From Aselliscus stoliczkanus (taxonomy: Eukaryota > Chordata > Mammalia > Chiroptera > Hipposideridae): 64,000 bases of DNA. The DNA is taken from contig CM066737.1 of the NCBI GenBank assembly GCA_033961575.1, forward strand, positions 47,840,771 through 47,904,770. The letters run 5' to 3'. This document shows positions 23,382 to 35,105 of the stretch, in pieces. The stretch's first letter is position 1, and every line of letters begins with the position of its first letter. The notes under the pieces were generated by a model. That model was given only the letters and a program-made list of their open reading frames with translations. It searched no databases and had not been told where the DNA came from. Made by a program: the position numbers and the translations under genes.

Positions 23382-23810
23382 GGGCCGGCTGAGTGGCACG
23401 GTGGTTAAGCGCTGGTTTGGGATGCCAGCGGCCCTGGTTCAGATCCCACATGTGGGGACCAGTGACACTGCCCTCTACAGCTAACAACAGCTCCAGATCC
23501 AGGTGGGCTACGCGTGCCCCGGTGATGGTGTAGGCTGCAGACCCTGCTGCAGTGGGCTGCCATAGGCTACAGTGAGTGGCCGGCAGCCAGCGTGAGCTGC
23601 CTATAGTCGCGGTGAACGACCATCCAGAGGCCGGCAACCGATATGCCTCATCCAGGAAGAGTGCAATGAAGATACCAACATGGGCCAGTGAAGCAACTTC
23701 CTCCACAACTAGACTGAAGAACAAAAAGACAACTTCTCTGTTCTCCTTCCCTGATTCCCCAACGCTGTTTCCCCTCCCCCAATTCCCCAATAAAATCTTT
23801 AAAAAAAAAC
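23382..23810 (+). mobile_element. tRNA-derived SINE, class B
   Basis: Complete long form ending CCCCAATAAAATCTTT plus A9. Duplication TTAGAAGCACTG at 23370-23381 and 23811-23822, so the boundaries are exact. Confidence 0.94.
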
Positions 23811-23822
23811 TTAGAAGCACTG

Positions 23823-24330
23823 AGTTTAGCCCTAGATTTTCCACTAATTAGCACATCATTTTCCTGGGCCTATGTTTACATATAATGAATGAGGAGCTTG
23901 GGGCAGATTATCCCTTCCAGTGTTAAACTTACATGAAACTAACCACTAATGCTGACAATAAAGGACAAGTCATAATCTTCGCTAGCAAGAAAAAACATCA
24001 TGGATCTGTCAATATTTGAGGGACCTCAAGAGATCAACTACTTTATCCAATATTTGAATGATATAAGCCTGACACCTAGGATGGAGATCACATATACTTC
24101 CTTCTTGACTTCTTCTAAGCTTTATTCTCTCTGAAAGTAAACCTCTGTAATTTATATGCATAGAATAAATAGAGTATGCAAATAACATGGGTATGTAATA
24201 GCCACTATGTGGATGTAATTAACCAACTCACATTCAGAGACAAGATGACAAGTTCTGGGTATGGGATGATTTTGAGATAATTATTGTGTTGTCAGAAACG
24301 TCATGACAAATTTTTTCTGTTTTACTTTGC
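23823..24330. other. Unique DNA, nothing recognised
   Basis: No repeat family, RNA gene or exon recognised. Confidence 0.5.
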
Positions 24331-24345
24331 AAAAATGCATCATGA

Positions 24346-24486
24346 GGGCCCGCCGAGTGGCTCAGTTGGTTAAGAGCTCACTCAAGAGTGTGAGCTGAGC
24401 TCTGAGCAACAGCAGTTCAATGCCCAGCCCGAGCTGAGCTGCCATGGAGCTGCCAAAAGGTGGCAGGATGGCTCAGCTTAAAAAAA
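24346..24486 (+). mobile_element. tRNA-derived SINE, class C
   Basis: GGGCCCGCCGAGTGGCTCAG head, GAGCTGAGCTCTGAGCAACA, and an end at GGATGGCTCAGCTTAAAAA. The duplication ATGCATCATGA flanks it (24335-24345 and 24487-24497). Confidence 0.93.
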
Positions 24487-24689
24487 ATGCATCATGACTT
24501 TTCCAACAACCCAATATAAAAGGGAACCTAAAAGAAAGAGAATTTTGTTATTTGATATGAATTATCAATATAGTCTACTTTCAGGGTTGAGGGCATTTTC
24601 TCCTATTATCAAACCTACTTTGACACTGTATTTGAGAGATGAAACATAACAAGACTTATAAAATTTCACAAATATGCATGTACATGTGT

Positions 24690-24726
24690 ATACACACACA
24701 CACACACACATACACACACACACACA
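24690..24726. repeat. (CA)n microsatellite
   Basis: About 18 CA dinucleotides with one TA interruption. Confidence 0.95.
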
Positions 24727-25869
24727 TTTCTTTCACCTAAAGGAAATATACTCCAGTTAGATGTGATTCCCAGAAGACATAAATCACCCAGTAAATCAAG
24801 CCATCTATCAGTACTACCAAGGGTAGAGCTTCTAGGGGGACAAAACTTAGGGGAGACTACTAAAGGACAAAGTATCAAGGTCAAGGGTAGAATGTGGTAA
24901 CTGTTGCCTCCATCTCCCTAGTCCAGGAAAAAGGCAAGAACTTCTTCGGACTATTAAACAGAAGACTATATGCCTTCAGAGGAGTTCACCCTCCTTTTCC
25001 CACAAATCTTAACATAGCACCTTCTCTCCACAGGCAATCTAGAATTATATAGCCTAAAAATCTAATGTCATACACCATCATTGACCTTAAAAAGCTTGAA
25101 ATCCAGCCAAAACTCCACACAAGCACATAAAAGCAAAACTCTATAGGCTGAAAAGGGTCTTTAGAGATCATTGAGTCCAGTGGTTTTCACATTGTTTCAC
25201 AGAGCTTTTAGGGTTCTACTAGAAGGGCCTGTAACCAATATTAAGAAGAGGTCTAGGTTTTTGTTTTGTTTTGTTTTTGCACCCAGAAGGCTCTAGGACC
25301 ATAGCCTTGTTACACCTTTTTTTAAAAAAAAAGAAACTCCTTTTTTTGTCTATTTTGTATATTGGATTTCTACACTGTTTGTTAACAGAAAGAGTTCCAC
25401 AACCAAAACAAAGATTGAAAACCACAGCTCTGATCCAAATATTCATTTCAAAGATGAAGAAATGGAGGTTCAGAAGGGTCCAGGAATCCATCCAAGGTTT
25501 TGCTGCAAGTGTTTAGCCAAGCTATGAAGTGTTGAAAGGAGGAGAATACATACTGCCTTGTGGTATCTCTGCTACTGCCAAGTGCTAAATAACTGATAAG
25601 AGACAAATCATGTGAGTGGGTACAATCACAGGGGAGCTATTGTGGACAGAAGCTTTTTCCTAGGGGAGATTGGACTTAGACTGGTCCATGGCCTGAGTAG
25701 AGGATTTCAAGAGTTTCAAGGAGAGGGTGTCCTGACAGAGGTACAGTCTTAATAGAGGTACAGGGGCACTGATTCATCTAGAATGCTCTTCCAGCTATTA
25801 TTTGCAGTAATGGTGCCAGTTACCCATGTATCCTTCTTATAAAATTTTGATTTTTATTCTGACATCTGT
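24727..25869. other. Unique DNA, nothing recognised
   Basis: No repeat family or exon recognised. Two opposed short frames at 25219-25516 overlap each other and carry no motif. Confidence 0.5.
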
Positions 25870-25885
25870 TCCTACTGACCCTTTC

Positions 25886-26025
25886 CTTTTTTTTTTTTTT
25901 TTTTGCTGAGCTCTCCTGTCACCTGTTGGCAGCTCAATTCAGGCTGGGCATCAAACTGCTGTTGCTCAGAGCTCAGCTCGCACTCTTCAGTGAGCTCTTA
26001 ACAAACTGAGCTATTCGGCCGGCCC
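25886..26025 (-). mobile_element. tRNA-derived SINE, class C
   Basis: Poly(T), GCTGAGCTCTCCTGTCACCT, then GAGCTATTCGGCCGGCCC. Duplication TCCTACTGACCCTTTC at 25870-25885 and 26026-26041. Confidence 0.94.
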
Positions 26026-26041
26026 TCCTACTGACCCTTTC

Positions 26042-26580
26042 TTAACAGTATCAGGACTGGAGGATGAAATCCGCTTTGATATGAGCCCTAATTAAGGTGC
26101 AGTTATGACTACTGGCATGATCAGCTAATTCTTATTTTTAACTCTGATATCAAATTGGAAATAAAATATCAAATCTTATCCCACATACTGAAATACCATA
26201 ATTTACATGGTTTTTTGATTATGTGTGGCTAGACTTTTCTTATAATACCTGGGCGCCAATTTCCTGCACATAATTTTGCTGAATTGTCATAACCACGAAA
26301 ATCATTCTTACTGGAAGACATTATATTTCTATTACTATTTAAAAGACACAAAAATAAGCAAGGGATTCATGTTGCCTATGGAATAAATAACATCAGGAAA
26401 GATTATAGCCACAAATAAATTGAGTTAGGATTACAGTTTTGGTTCCTTAATTCCTAACAAAGCTTCCTTTCTCCAAAATCACTCTAATTTTGAATATTAT
26501 CTCAAGTATAATGAGAATGCTTGAAACTTTTCTCCATCTTTTCTCTTGTTCTTCATGGAGCAGCTAATGTCAAAATACAG
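26042..26580. other. Unique DNA, nothing recognised
   Basis: No repeat family, RNA gene or exon recognised. Confidence 0.5.
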
Positions 26581-26782
26581 GTATATTATTCAGGGTTCTG
26601 CAGAGAAACAAATGAACAAAAAAGGATAATAGGATATATTATATATCCTGTTCCATCTCTGCAGAAAGAGAGAGAGCTAATGATCCCTAAATCCTATCTC
26701 CCCCTGCGGAGATAATAGTTTCCCCTATCCCTGATATATATATATCAATATATATATATATCCCTGATATATATATATATAT

Positions 26783-26820
<38 letters not shown>

Positions 26821-27311
26821 ATAAAGAGAGAGATTATAAGGAATTCACTCACATGATTATGGAGGCTTAAAAGTCACAATATCTGCACGGTAAATTAGCA
26901 AGCTGGAGAGTCAATGGTATATTTCTAATCCACGTCCAAAGACCTGAGAATGAGGAGAGCCAATGATGTAAGTTCTAGTCTAAAACCTGGGCAGGCTTGT
27001 GACACAAGAAGAGCCAATGTCTCCATTCAAGCCTGAAGGCAGGAAAAAACTGATGTTCATTCAGCTCAATCAGTTGAACAGGAGGAGTTTCCTCTTACTC
27101 AGGAGAGGGTCAGCCTTTTTGTGTTACTCGAGCCTTCAACTGATTGGCTAAGGGCCATTTGGTTAGGGAGGGCAATCTGTTTCACTCAGTCTACCAATTC
27201 AAATATTAATCTAATCAAAAAATACCCTCACGGACACACTCAGAATAATGTATGATCAAATATCTGTCACCCATGGCCCTGTAAAGTTGACACATAAAAT
27301 TGACCATCACA
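26581..27311 (+). mobile_element. Ancient LTR-like repeat (MaLR type suspected)
   Basis: Starts near ATTATTCAGGGTTCTGCAGA and ends GTTGACACATAAAATTGACCATCACA, with ACTCACATGATTATGGAGGC and TTCAACTGATTGGCTAAGG between. I recognise this order as a common mammalian repeat with roughly LTR-like limits but am not sure of the family name. An AT-rich repeat expanded inside it (26726-26820). No viral gene is present. Confidence 0.55.
26726..26820. repeat. AT-rich compound satellite
   Basis: Two copies of a roughly 33 bp unit (TATCCCTGATATATATAT...ATCAATATAT, at 26726 and 26759) followed by a long pure (AT)n run. Confidence 0.9.
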
Positions 27312-28589
27312 GAAGGGATGGGAAACTCTTATCTCCTTGCATGGGGAAATAGTCTTCTCTCTATCTGCTCAGAGATAGACCAGCATTTCCAAGAAGGTAG
27401 GGTTCATTTTTAAGATGATATAGACTGAATGGAACTTCCAAGACCAAAATTGCTATAAAGGTATTTCTAGGGATTGAGGACACAATGTCCTCAGCTCTAT
27501 AAATAGGCTAGGATATAAAATTACTAGTTGTAACTGCTATCAGTCCCTTTGCACATTTTCTTTTACTTGGGCTGGTCCCACCTAGCATTTCCCTCTCTGT
27601 TGGGGCTTAGGCGGGGTTTGGAGTACCAAGGGCATGAGTATGTCAGGAAAAAGAGCCATGAGCCACAGAAAAATAGGGAACTATAGCTATAGATAAAGGT
27701 AGATTATAGAACCCAAATATAGGAACACATCAGTAAAATAGTCCATATCCAGGAAGTTCATGGAAACTGCAGGTAATAATAAAATAACAGATTAGAACCA
27801 GGCAAATAATCAGCAAAAAATTCCAGAAGCTAGATGACAAGGCAAGTCCAAGGAGAGAATAGTTGAGGCTAACAAAAAGGCCCAGAGACAAGAGAACTTG
27901 GAAACCAACTTCTGTCTCTGAGAGGAAACCTCTTAGACTTTTCACAGAAACATGGGAACCTGTTGGTTAGAGTCTGGACAATCCAGGACCAACATGGCTA
28001 CAAATCACAGAATCAGGATCTTTATCAAAAAGGATCTGCCAAGGACTCTGAGAAACTAACAATAGGCTGGAAGTTGGGGACAGATTTCAGTGGCAGGTAG
28101 GAGAGTTACAAAGAGAAGGCAAAGAAGGAAGGAGACAATAAAGAATTTTAACATAACTAAGTCCTGTTTGTAACAAATCTTCCCCAACCCCCAAGGGTGG
28201 ATTTGATAGAGAGATTTACTATAGTACCAGAATTGTGCTACATGAATGCTAAGCAATAAGAAGGTAGAAAACGCTAGTCTTGCTGTCAGTATAATCCATA
28301 GGAGTTAACCTTGCTCCAGTAAACTATTACTTTCAGTAAATTCCATGGCAGTTGATATACTTTTTACTTTCCTGTAACTTGAGCAAAGTTTGAAGGTCTT
28401 GCGAACCTAATTTGTGTGTGAGTGGGGGGGGATGGTCGTAATTGTGGAATTATTGTAAAACTTTTCTTTATCTCACATTCATGCCTTTGCCAGATTCCAT
28501 ATTTCCACTCACTGAAAATTATACTACAAAGCAATATATAGGTATTGTTGCAATGTCCTATCCAGAATGATGAATGAGAGCACTCATTC
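27312..28589. other. Unique DNA, nothing recognised
   Basis: No repeat family, RNA gene or exon recognised in this 1.3 kb. Confidence 0.5.
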
Positions 28590-28704
28590 ATCCATTCAGC
28601 ACATGTATTGAATTTCTACTATGTGTCAGGCATTTTTCTAGGCACTAGAGATACAGCAGTGTTAGAACCACAGAAAAAGATCCCCTCTCTCATAAAGCTT
28701 GTGT
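28590..28704 (-). mobile_element. L2 3'-end fragment
   Basis: TATTGAATTTCTACTATGTG, TCAGGCATTTTTCTAGGCAC and AGATACAGCAGTGTTAGAAC give the antisense L2 3' end. The class B SINE at 28719 is inserted at its right margin. Confidence 0.75.
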
Positions 28705-28718
28705 CCTTATGAATTCTT

Positions 28719-29167
28719 TTTTTTTTAAAGATTTTATTGGGGAATTGGGGGAGGGGAACAGCGTTGAGGAATCAGGGAAGGGGAACAGACAAGTTGCTGT
28801 CTTTTTGTTCTTCAATCTAGTTGCGGAGGATGTTGCTTCACTGGCCCATGTTGGTATTATCATTGTGCTCTTCTCAGGTCAGGCAGATCGGTTGCCACAC
28901 TCTGGACAGCCGCTCTCTGTGGCTCTTGGCAACTTACACCACCTGCCGGCCACTCACGCTGGCTGCCGGCCACTCACTGTAGCCTATGACAGCCGACTGC
29001 AGCAGGGGCTGCAGCCTGCACCATCGCCGGGGCTCGCACAGCCCAGCTCCAGGTGGAGCTGTTGTTAGCTGTAGAGGGCAGTGTCACTGGCCCTCATATG
29101 TGGGATCCTAACCAGGGCCGCTGGCATCCGAAAACCAGCTCTTAACCAATGCGCCATTCGGCCGGCC
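28719..29167 (-). mobile_element. tRNA-derived SINE, class B
   Basis: Antisense AAAGATTTTATTGGGGAATT tail (AATAAA and TCTTT in sense), then the body, then GCGCCATTCGGCCGGCC. A perfect 14 bp duplication, CCTTATGAATTCTT, at 28705-28718 and 29168-29181. Confidence 0.95.
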
Positions 29168-29181
29168 CCTTATGAATTCTT

Positions 29182-31829
29182 AATGTGCTGTTTGGAGGGC
29201 CTGTTAACTAGAATTTTGGACCTATTCTCATACACACATGAAGAATCAGCTTTTCACTGTAAATAGAAGTTCTTTTCTCTCTGTCTGTACTTTAATAGTT
29301 GGATGGAGTATCTGAGTCCTACAAAAGTACTCCTGTTCTCCAAAAGAGGATTGGCATATTTGGAAATCTGAGTGTGGTTTATAACATCCAATTCTTACAG
29401 TATAAATATAGCATCTTCCCCTACTAATTCCTTGGACTCTTCTACTTCAAAATGTACACCTAAGCTCTACCCATCAAGCTTCTGGGCCTCTTGAAGCCAG
29501 ATCCCTTAGGGCCATTGTTCAGAATCTACAACCATTTACCGAATACCCATTAACTGCCACGCATTTGGTTAAATGCATTTATATTATTATTGAATTTATT
29601 CATCACAACAACTCTGTGGGAGATGAAAAATAGGTATTTTTAACTTTTATAGACTTCATGTTTCCTAGCAAGATGTGTCAATGAGTTTTCCAAGGTCAAT
29701 AAGCTACTTAAGTAGTCTACTTTGAATATGAAAAAAATCTTATGACTCCATGGCCCTTGCCCTCTAGTGTCCTCATGGTGGACTATCAATCCCTCTATGT
29801 GCTTGATACATGGCCACAAAAACAGAATACACAGTAGCCTTAGTCTTTGAAGCAGGTATATTCAATCATCCTGACTGTTCTGTAGCTATTTTTCCCTTCA
29901 GATTCCACATTTGCATGGGGCCACCAAGGGGAAACGGAGGTAATGGTAGTAGTGAAAGATTCATTCACTAACATGTGACTGAGAGTATGCTCTTCTATTT
30001 TTATTTACTTTGTAATTGGGAAATTGGAGATCAGGGCACTTTTACAACAGAGATCAATGCAAAAACAAAACAGCAATCTCATATACTTGTATGAATGGTG
30101 AAACTTATGAATATTCTACTTTACCATTGTTTAGTGGGGAAATCGTTTGGTTTTAATGTGGCCACAAAGAGTTAATTAAATAGAAGTACCTATACTGATC
30201 ATCTGGAGGCTTTTCTGTGTTATTATTTTGTTTGTTTTCTTCTTGTTTTTTATCCACCTATCACATTTGCTGTGTGGGTTGGCAAAGTGGATGCCATTTA
30301 ATACTGCAAAACTGGAAGGATTTCTGCACCACCAAATCAATTCTCAATTATATGTAAGGATTGGACAGACAGGAAAACAAGAGAAATGGATAAGTGAAAG
30401 ATTATTTTCCACAGCCCAGTAAAATCAGTAGTTTTTATACTACCCCAACTGTCAGATCTTTCCTTAAAGCTTCAACCAATAAGAAAATAAACTGATTTTC
30501 TGCCAGCTCATCCTATCCTCTTGTGACCCTGTGGTATAGGTGGTAATAGGGAGGATAAAAATACCAAAGACTAGAAACAATGGAAATCATCAAGCAAGTA
30601 GCCTGAAGCATCAGGCAAATAGATACACATCCCCAAAAGAGTTGAGAATTGACTACTATTGTGAGCAGAAAAAGTCAGCTGCAGTCAGAATATTGATTAT
30701 TTTTCAGTAGCAAAATTATTGTTAGTACCTGAAATCCTAGAAACATGAACAATTAGAATAAAACATTTTCAATAAATAACCTGTGCTGATTTGAAAGGGG
30801 AAGTGAACTGAGCCCCAGCCCAAATCCAAAGGTAAGGAACATAGGAGGCAGCTATACCTTTAAATTCAGTCACTGATAAAGTTAAACACAAATTGCTTGG
30901 CAGGCCCCAGAGATTCCATTTTTTATTTTTATTTTTTGGCCTCTGCAAAAATATTTGTTCATCTTATCACATTGATAATGTATTCTCAGCACAGAATGAA
31001 CAGTGTGTGCATGCGTTTTAAAAATTGGGGCCTAAGAATGTCACTCAGGCAATGTTCCTTTGAGAGCCCAGGTTATTACGTTCCCTTCTGTGTTCTTTAT
31101 CAGGTCTTTTTGGGGGTCTGAACAGAGAACTTTGATGCCCAAAGCTGTCAAGACTCCTAGTCTTCAATGGTCCAGGGCCTCTAAATCCCTGCTCTTAAAA
31201 GTCCGTTCTCAAATAATTCAATCACTGTACTTTGTTCTCAATGAGAAACAGCACACCTTCTTTGCCAAACTTCCTCATCTCGTAAACAATCGGTTTAAAG
31301 AAAAATGGGAAATTCAACAGAATTCATGATTTAGCAACCAGTACATTCAGTGTTAGATATGAATGAGAGGGTAAATTCAATGCTGTATACAAAGTAGATT
31401 TACTTTTCTAAAACTCAAAGAATAAAAGTGTTTTTAGGCTGTAAGTTGTTTCAGAATACAAATAGGCATGGGAAAAGTGAGAAAGTTTGGATGATAGATT
31501 TTTATTTCACCAAATTACAAATTATCCATCTGACAGCCCTTTCAACAGTCAACAGATTCTACAGAGGGAACATGAGATGGCTACAATAACCACTCACAGA
31601 AGGCTTCCACTCTCTGGGCCCCCTTTGCTTGTCTGTAAAATGGGAGGATTATTTCATATTATCTTTAACATGACTTGTAATGCTGACGTTTCCTTATTTC
31701 AGAGTCCCCGCCACAGATCCTTTGGCCTCTTCCTGAAAAGGCCATCTGAGGCTCTGAAATACTCAGCCCCTTCTGTAGACTCAAAGTTTCTGCTCATAAT
31801 TTCATTCTCACAAACTATGGTGGACAGGG
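29182..31829. other. Mostly unique DNA with one MIR remnant
   Basis: Apart from the MIR at 29535-29745 I recognise no repeat. An open frame at 31487-31975 (162 codons, plus) runs into the adjacent LTR-like repeat and has no motif, so I reject it as a gene. Confidence 0.5.
29535..29745 (-). mobile_element. Diverged MIR-type remnant
   Basis: CATTAACTGCCACGCATTTG, CATCACAACAACTCTGTGGG and TTTTCCAAGGTCAATAAGC match the order of an antisense MIR, but divergence is high. Confidence 0.5.
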
Positions 31830-32177
31830 CATTTTCTCTGGCTTGTGAGAAAGAGGAAGTAGAGAGATATGTTCAGCTGGATTGGAAGAAAGAAAATATC
31901 CATCTGGGGAACTGCCTTCAGGGGTCACATGGCAAGGAATTATGGGCACCCAAATTCTTACAACAACCTGAATGAAATTAGAATAGGCCCTGAGCCCAGA
32001 TGAAACATGCAGCCCTGGACAAACACCTTCATTTCAGTGCAGTGAGATCCTGAGCAGAGAATCTAGGCATTCTGTGCCTAGACTTCTGACCCACAGAAAC
32101 TGTGAGATAATAAATGTATGTTGCTTTAAACCATTAAGTTTGTGGTAATTTTTATGCACCAGTAAAACACTAATACA
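31830..32177 (+). mobile_element. MLT1-like LTR
   Basis: The 3' half is diagnostic: GACCCACAGAAACTGTGAGA, TAATAAATGTATGTTGCTTT, AAACCATTAAGTTTGTGG and the terminal ACACTAATACA. The left limit is approximate. A solitary ancient LTR with no internal genes seen. Confidence 0.75.
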
Positions 32178-32514
32178 GGCCCTATTACCTAGAGTCCTGG
32201 CTCCTATTGTCCTCTCAACTTTCTTTTGATTTAAAATTCCCTTAGCTTGGGAATTGTTTGCTCTTCTTCATATTACTTCTCTGAACAGACATGAGAAGAT
32301 TTACAGATAATAAATTTGCAATTGGAACAACATTACATCAGTTAGCCATAGCTACAACTTCCTATCATTAGTGAAATTAAAGACATGAAATCCATTAATG
32401 TGAATTAAATTCCCAGTAACCCAGAGGAATGGAAAAATAAATCCAAGATGATTCTATGCACTTTCTAACCAAAGTTCCAGGGTTCAATGCAAATTCAGAT
32501 ACAAGATCAGTTGC
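32178..32514. other. Unique DNA, nothing recognised
   Basis: No repeat family, RNA gene or exon recognised. Confidence 0.5.
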
Positions 32515-33175
32515 TTCATTTGATTATTTAGAAATATTTAGGGAACACTACACTGTGGCAGACAGTAGGGACTCCATGATGAGCAAAACAGATAAGGTGT
32601 CTGCCCTCATGGAGTTGACAGTATAGTACACCATGCTCCAACAGAAATATAATGCAATCCACATTTGTTATCTGAAATTTTCTAGTGTCAACTTTTAGAA
32701 AAGTTTAAAAAATGAAATCAATTTTAATATGTTTTATCTGATCCAATATATCCAAAATATCATCTCAGCATGTGATCAATATACAGAATTATTAGTGAAG
32801 TTTTATGGGTGGTTTTTTTTTTGTAACTCTTCAAACTCTGGTGTGTATTTTAACAGCTACAAAATACTTTGTTTCAGACTAGCCACATTTCAAGTGCTCA
32901 ATAACTGTATGTGGCTCGTGGCTACTTGATACTGTGACACACTGTGATAATTTGTTATCTATGAGAATTACTGAGTACTGTAGAACATGAAGGCAGGATG
33001 TTGAACTCAGACTGCAGAAGGGGAGAAAACACGGAAGGCTTTTTAAGTGTTAACCAGGTGAATGATGAGTAAAAGGGTGTTCCAGGATGAGAGAATATCA
33101 TAAGCAAAGAACTGGCAGTGTGAGAAGGATGAGTATGCTTAAAGGCCAGAGGAAGGAAAGCAGAAACCACAAGTA
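32515..33175 (-). mobile_element. L2 fragment split by a DNA transposon
   Basis: The left part (to about 32640) has GAGCAAAACAGATAAGGTGT and TGCCCTCATGGAGTTGACAG. The right part (from about 32990) has GGTGTTCCAGGATGAGAGAA and CAAAGAACTGGCAGTGTGAG. These are consecutive antisense L2 segments, separated by the element at 32641-32955. Confidence 0.65.
32641..32955. mobile_element. Ancient DNA transposon, MER3-like
   Basis: AGACTAGCCACATTTCAAGT, GCTCAATAACTGTATGTGGC and TCGTGGCTACTTGATACTGT resemble a known non-autonomous mammalian DNA element. The family name is from memory and uncertain. Confidence 0.5.
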
Positions 33176-33564
33176 TAATATTTCAGACACTGCTGGAATG
33201 TGGACAGGGAAGGAAGAAGAAAAGCCCAATGCCCCCTGTGGAATTAGCCTTACTGCCTACTGATCCACTGTCAGTTCTCTCTATTCCTACTTAGGGTGGT
33301 CTAACTCATAAGCAAATTCTTCCCAGTCCTTTCTTTGCTTGGAAATGTTACTCTTTAAACCCCTCTTCAAATAATATCTTACACTTCAGACTGTTAAATA
33401 GTCAACTTAAATCAGTCATGAGGTTACTGGCAATCACCCAAGGAAAAGGCTTTCTTAGGGGCCCAAAATAGTAGTTTTGCAGTGCCCCCAGACACTTACG
33501 TTATGTTGCCACCACTGTAGGCTTCTCTGACTACCCCAGAATTCCTTCTCTTCCTCCATAAAAT
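33176..33564. other. Unique DNA, nothing recognised
   Basis: No repeat family, RNA gene or exon recognised. Confidence 0.5.
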
Positions 33565-33686
33565 TATTGATAATGATAATAAGAGCTGACATGTATTATT
33601 AGGCCCTTATAATGTGGCAAGTGAAGTGTTTTACATGTATTATGTCTTAAGTATCACAACAAATATATACATTAGGCTCTTTTGTT
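33565..33686 (-). mobile_element. MIR, left half
   Basis: GCTGACATGTATTATTAGGC, TTTTACATGTATTATG and GTATCACAACAAATATATAC form one half of an antisense MIR. The other half is at 47148-47285. The stretch 33666-33686 is repeated, diverged, at 47127-47147 and is the target duplication of the L1 between them. Confidence 0.8.
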
Positions 33687-33815
33687 TTAGATTTAAGTCT
33701 ATAGCTTTTATTGATTTTATCATAGTATTTGTTGACTAAGTTTCACAAAAGCATAGAGAAAAATCCCCAAATTGTGTGTGTGTGTGTGTGACTGTGTCAG
33801 CATGTGTATTTTTAA
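33687..33815 (-). other. Candidate L1 3' transduction
   Basis: About 130 bp lie between the L1's own A-rich 3' end (minus strand AATAAATAATTTTTAAAAAT, about 33830-33808) and the target duplication at 33666-33686. It is neither L1 nor MIR, contains a (CA)n tract, and on the minus strand has AATCAATAAAAGC some 20 bases before its end, placed like a downstream polyadenylation signal. No poly(A) is preserved at the end. Confidence 0.65.
33773..33790. repeat. Short (GT)n tract
   Basis: Nine GT units inside the putative transduced segment. Confidence 0.9.
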
Positions 33816-35105
33816 AAATTATTTATTCAAATTTTCAGTTAAAGTTGACATTCAATATTATTTATATTAATTTCAGGTGTACAGCATAATAGACATTCAC
33901 ATGTTTTATGAAGTGATCCCCCTATTAGTCTAGTACCCACGTGACACTATACATACTACTTGCAAATTATTGACTATATTCCCTACGCTGTACTTTACAT
34001 CCTTGTTAATATTTTGTAACTACCAATTCGTGCTTTTTAATCCCTTCACCTTTTCCATACAGCTCCCCACCCTCTCTTCCCTCTAGCAACCATCAATTTG
34101 TTCTCTGTATCAATGAGTCTGGTTCCATTCTCTTTGTTTGTATATTTTGCACTTTAGATTCCATATGTAAGTGAAATAAGAGGATATTTGTTTCTTAAGC
34201 TGACTCATTTCACTTAGCATAATATCCTCTAGATCTATCCATGTTGTTGCAAATAGCAAGACTTCATTCTTTTTATGGCAGAGTAATATTCCATTGTATA
34301 TATGTATCACCTCTTCTTTAGCCAATTGTCTGTTGATGCGCACCAGGTTGCTTCCATATCTTGGCTATTGTATGTAGTGCTGCAGTGAACATAGGGCTGC
34401 ATATATCTCTTCAAATTAGTGCTTTGTATTTCTTTGGATAAATATCCTGAAGTGGAATTTCTGGGTCATATGTTAGTTTTATTTTTAAGTTTTTGAAGAA
34501 CCTCCAAACCATATTTCCTAGTGGTTTCACCAATTTGCAATCCCATCAACAGTGTACGAGAGTCCCCTTTTCTCTGCATCCTTGCCAACACTTGTTGTTT
34601 GTTGATTTATTGATGATAGCCATTCTGACAGGAGTAAGGTGATATCTCATTGCAGTTTTAATTTGCATTTCTCTGATGATTAGCTACGTTGAGCATGTCT
34701 GCATGTGTCTATTGGCCATGTGTATGTCCTTTTATGAGAAATGTCTTTTCAAGTCCTCTGCTAATTTTTTAATTGAACTGTCTGGTTATTTGGTATTAAG
34801 TAGTAGGAGTTCTTTATAAATTTTGGCTATTAACCACTTATCAGATGTATCATTGGCAAATATCTACTCCCATTCAGTAGGCTGTCTGTTCACTTTGTTG
34901 ATGGTTTCCTTTGCTGGCAAAACCTTTTTAATTTGATATAGTCCCATTTGTTTACATTTTTCTTTTGTTTCCCACCCCCAAGGAGATAGATCAGTAAAAA
35001 TATTACTAAGGGCAATCTCAGAGATTGTACTGACTATGTTTTCTTCTAGGAGTTTTATTGTTTCAGGTCTTACGTTTAAGTCTTTAATCCATTTTGAGTT
35101 TGTTC

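Noticed and set aside
26581..27311. Endogenous retrovirus with coding content
   Set aside because: No gag, pol or env-like frame is present; it looks like a solitary LTR-type repeat.
31487..31975. 162-codon open frame
   Set aside because: Its second half lies in an MLT1-like LTR and nothing in the translation resembles a known domain.
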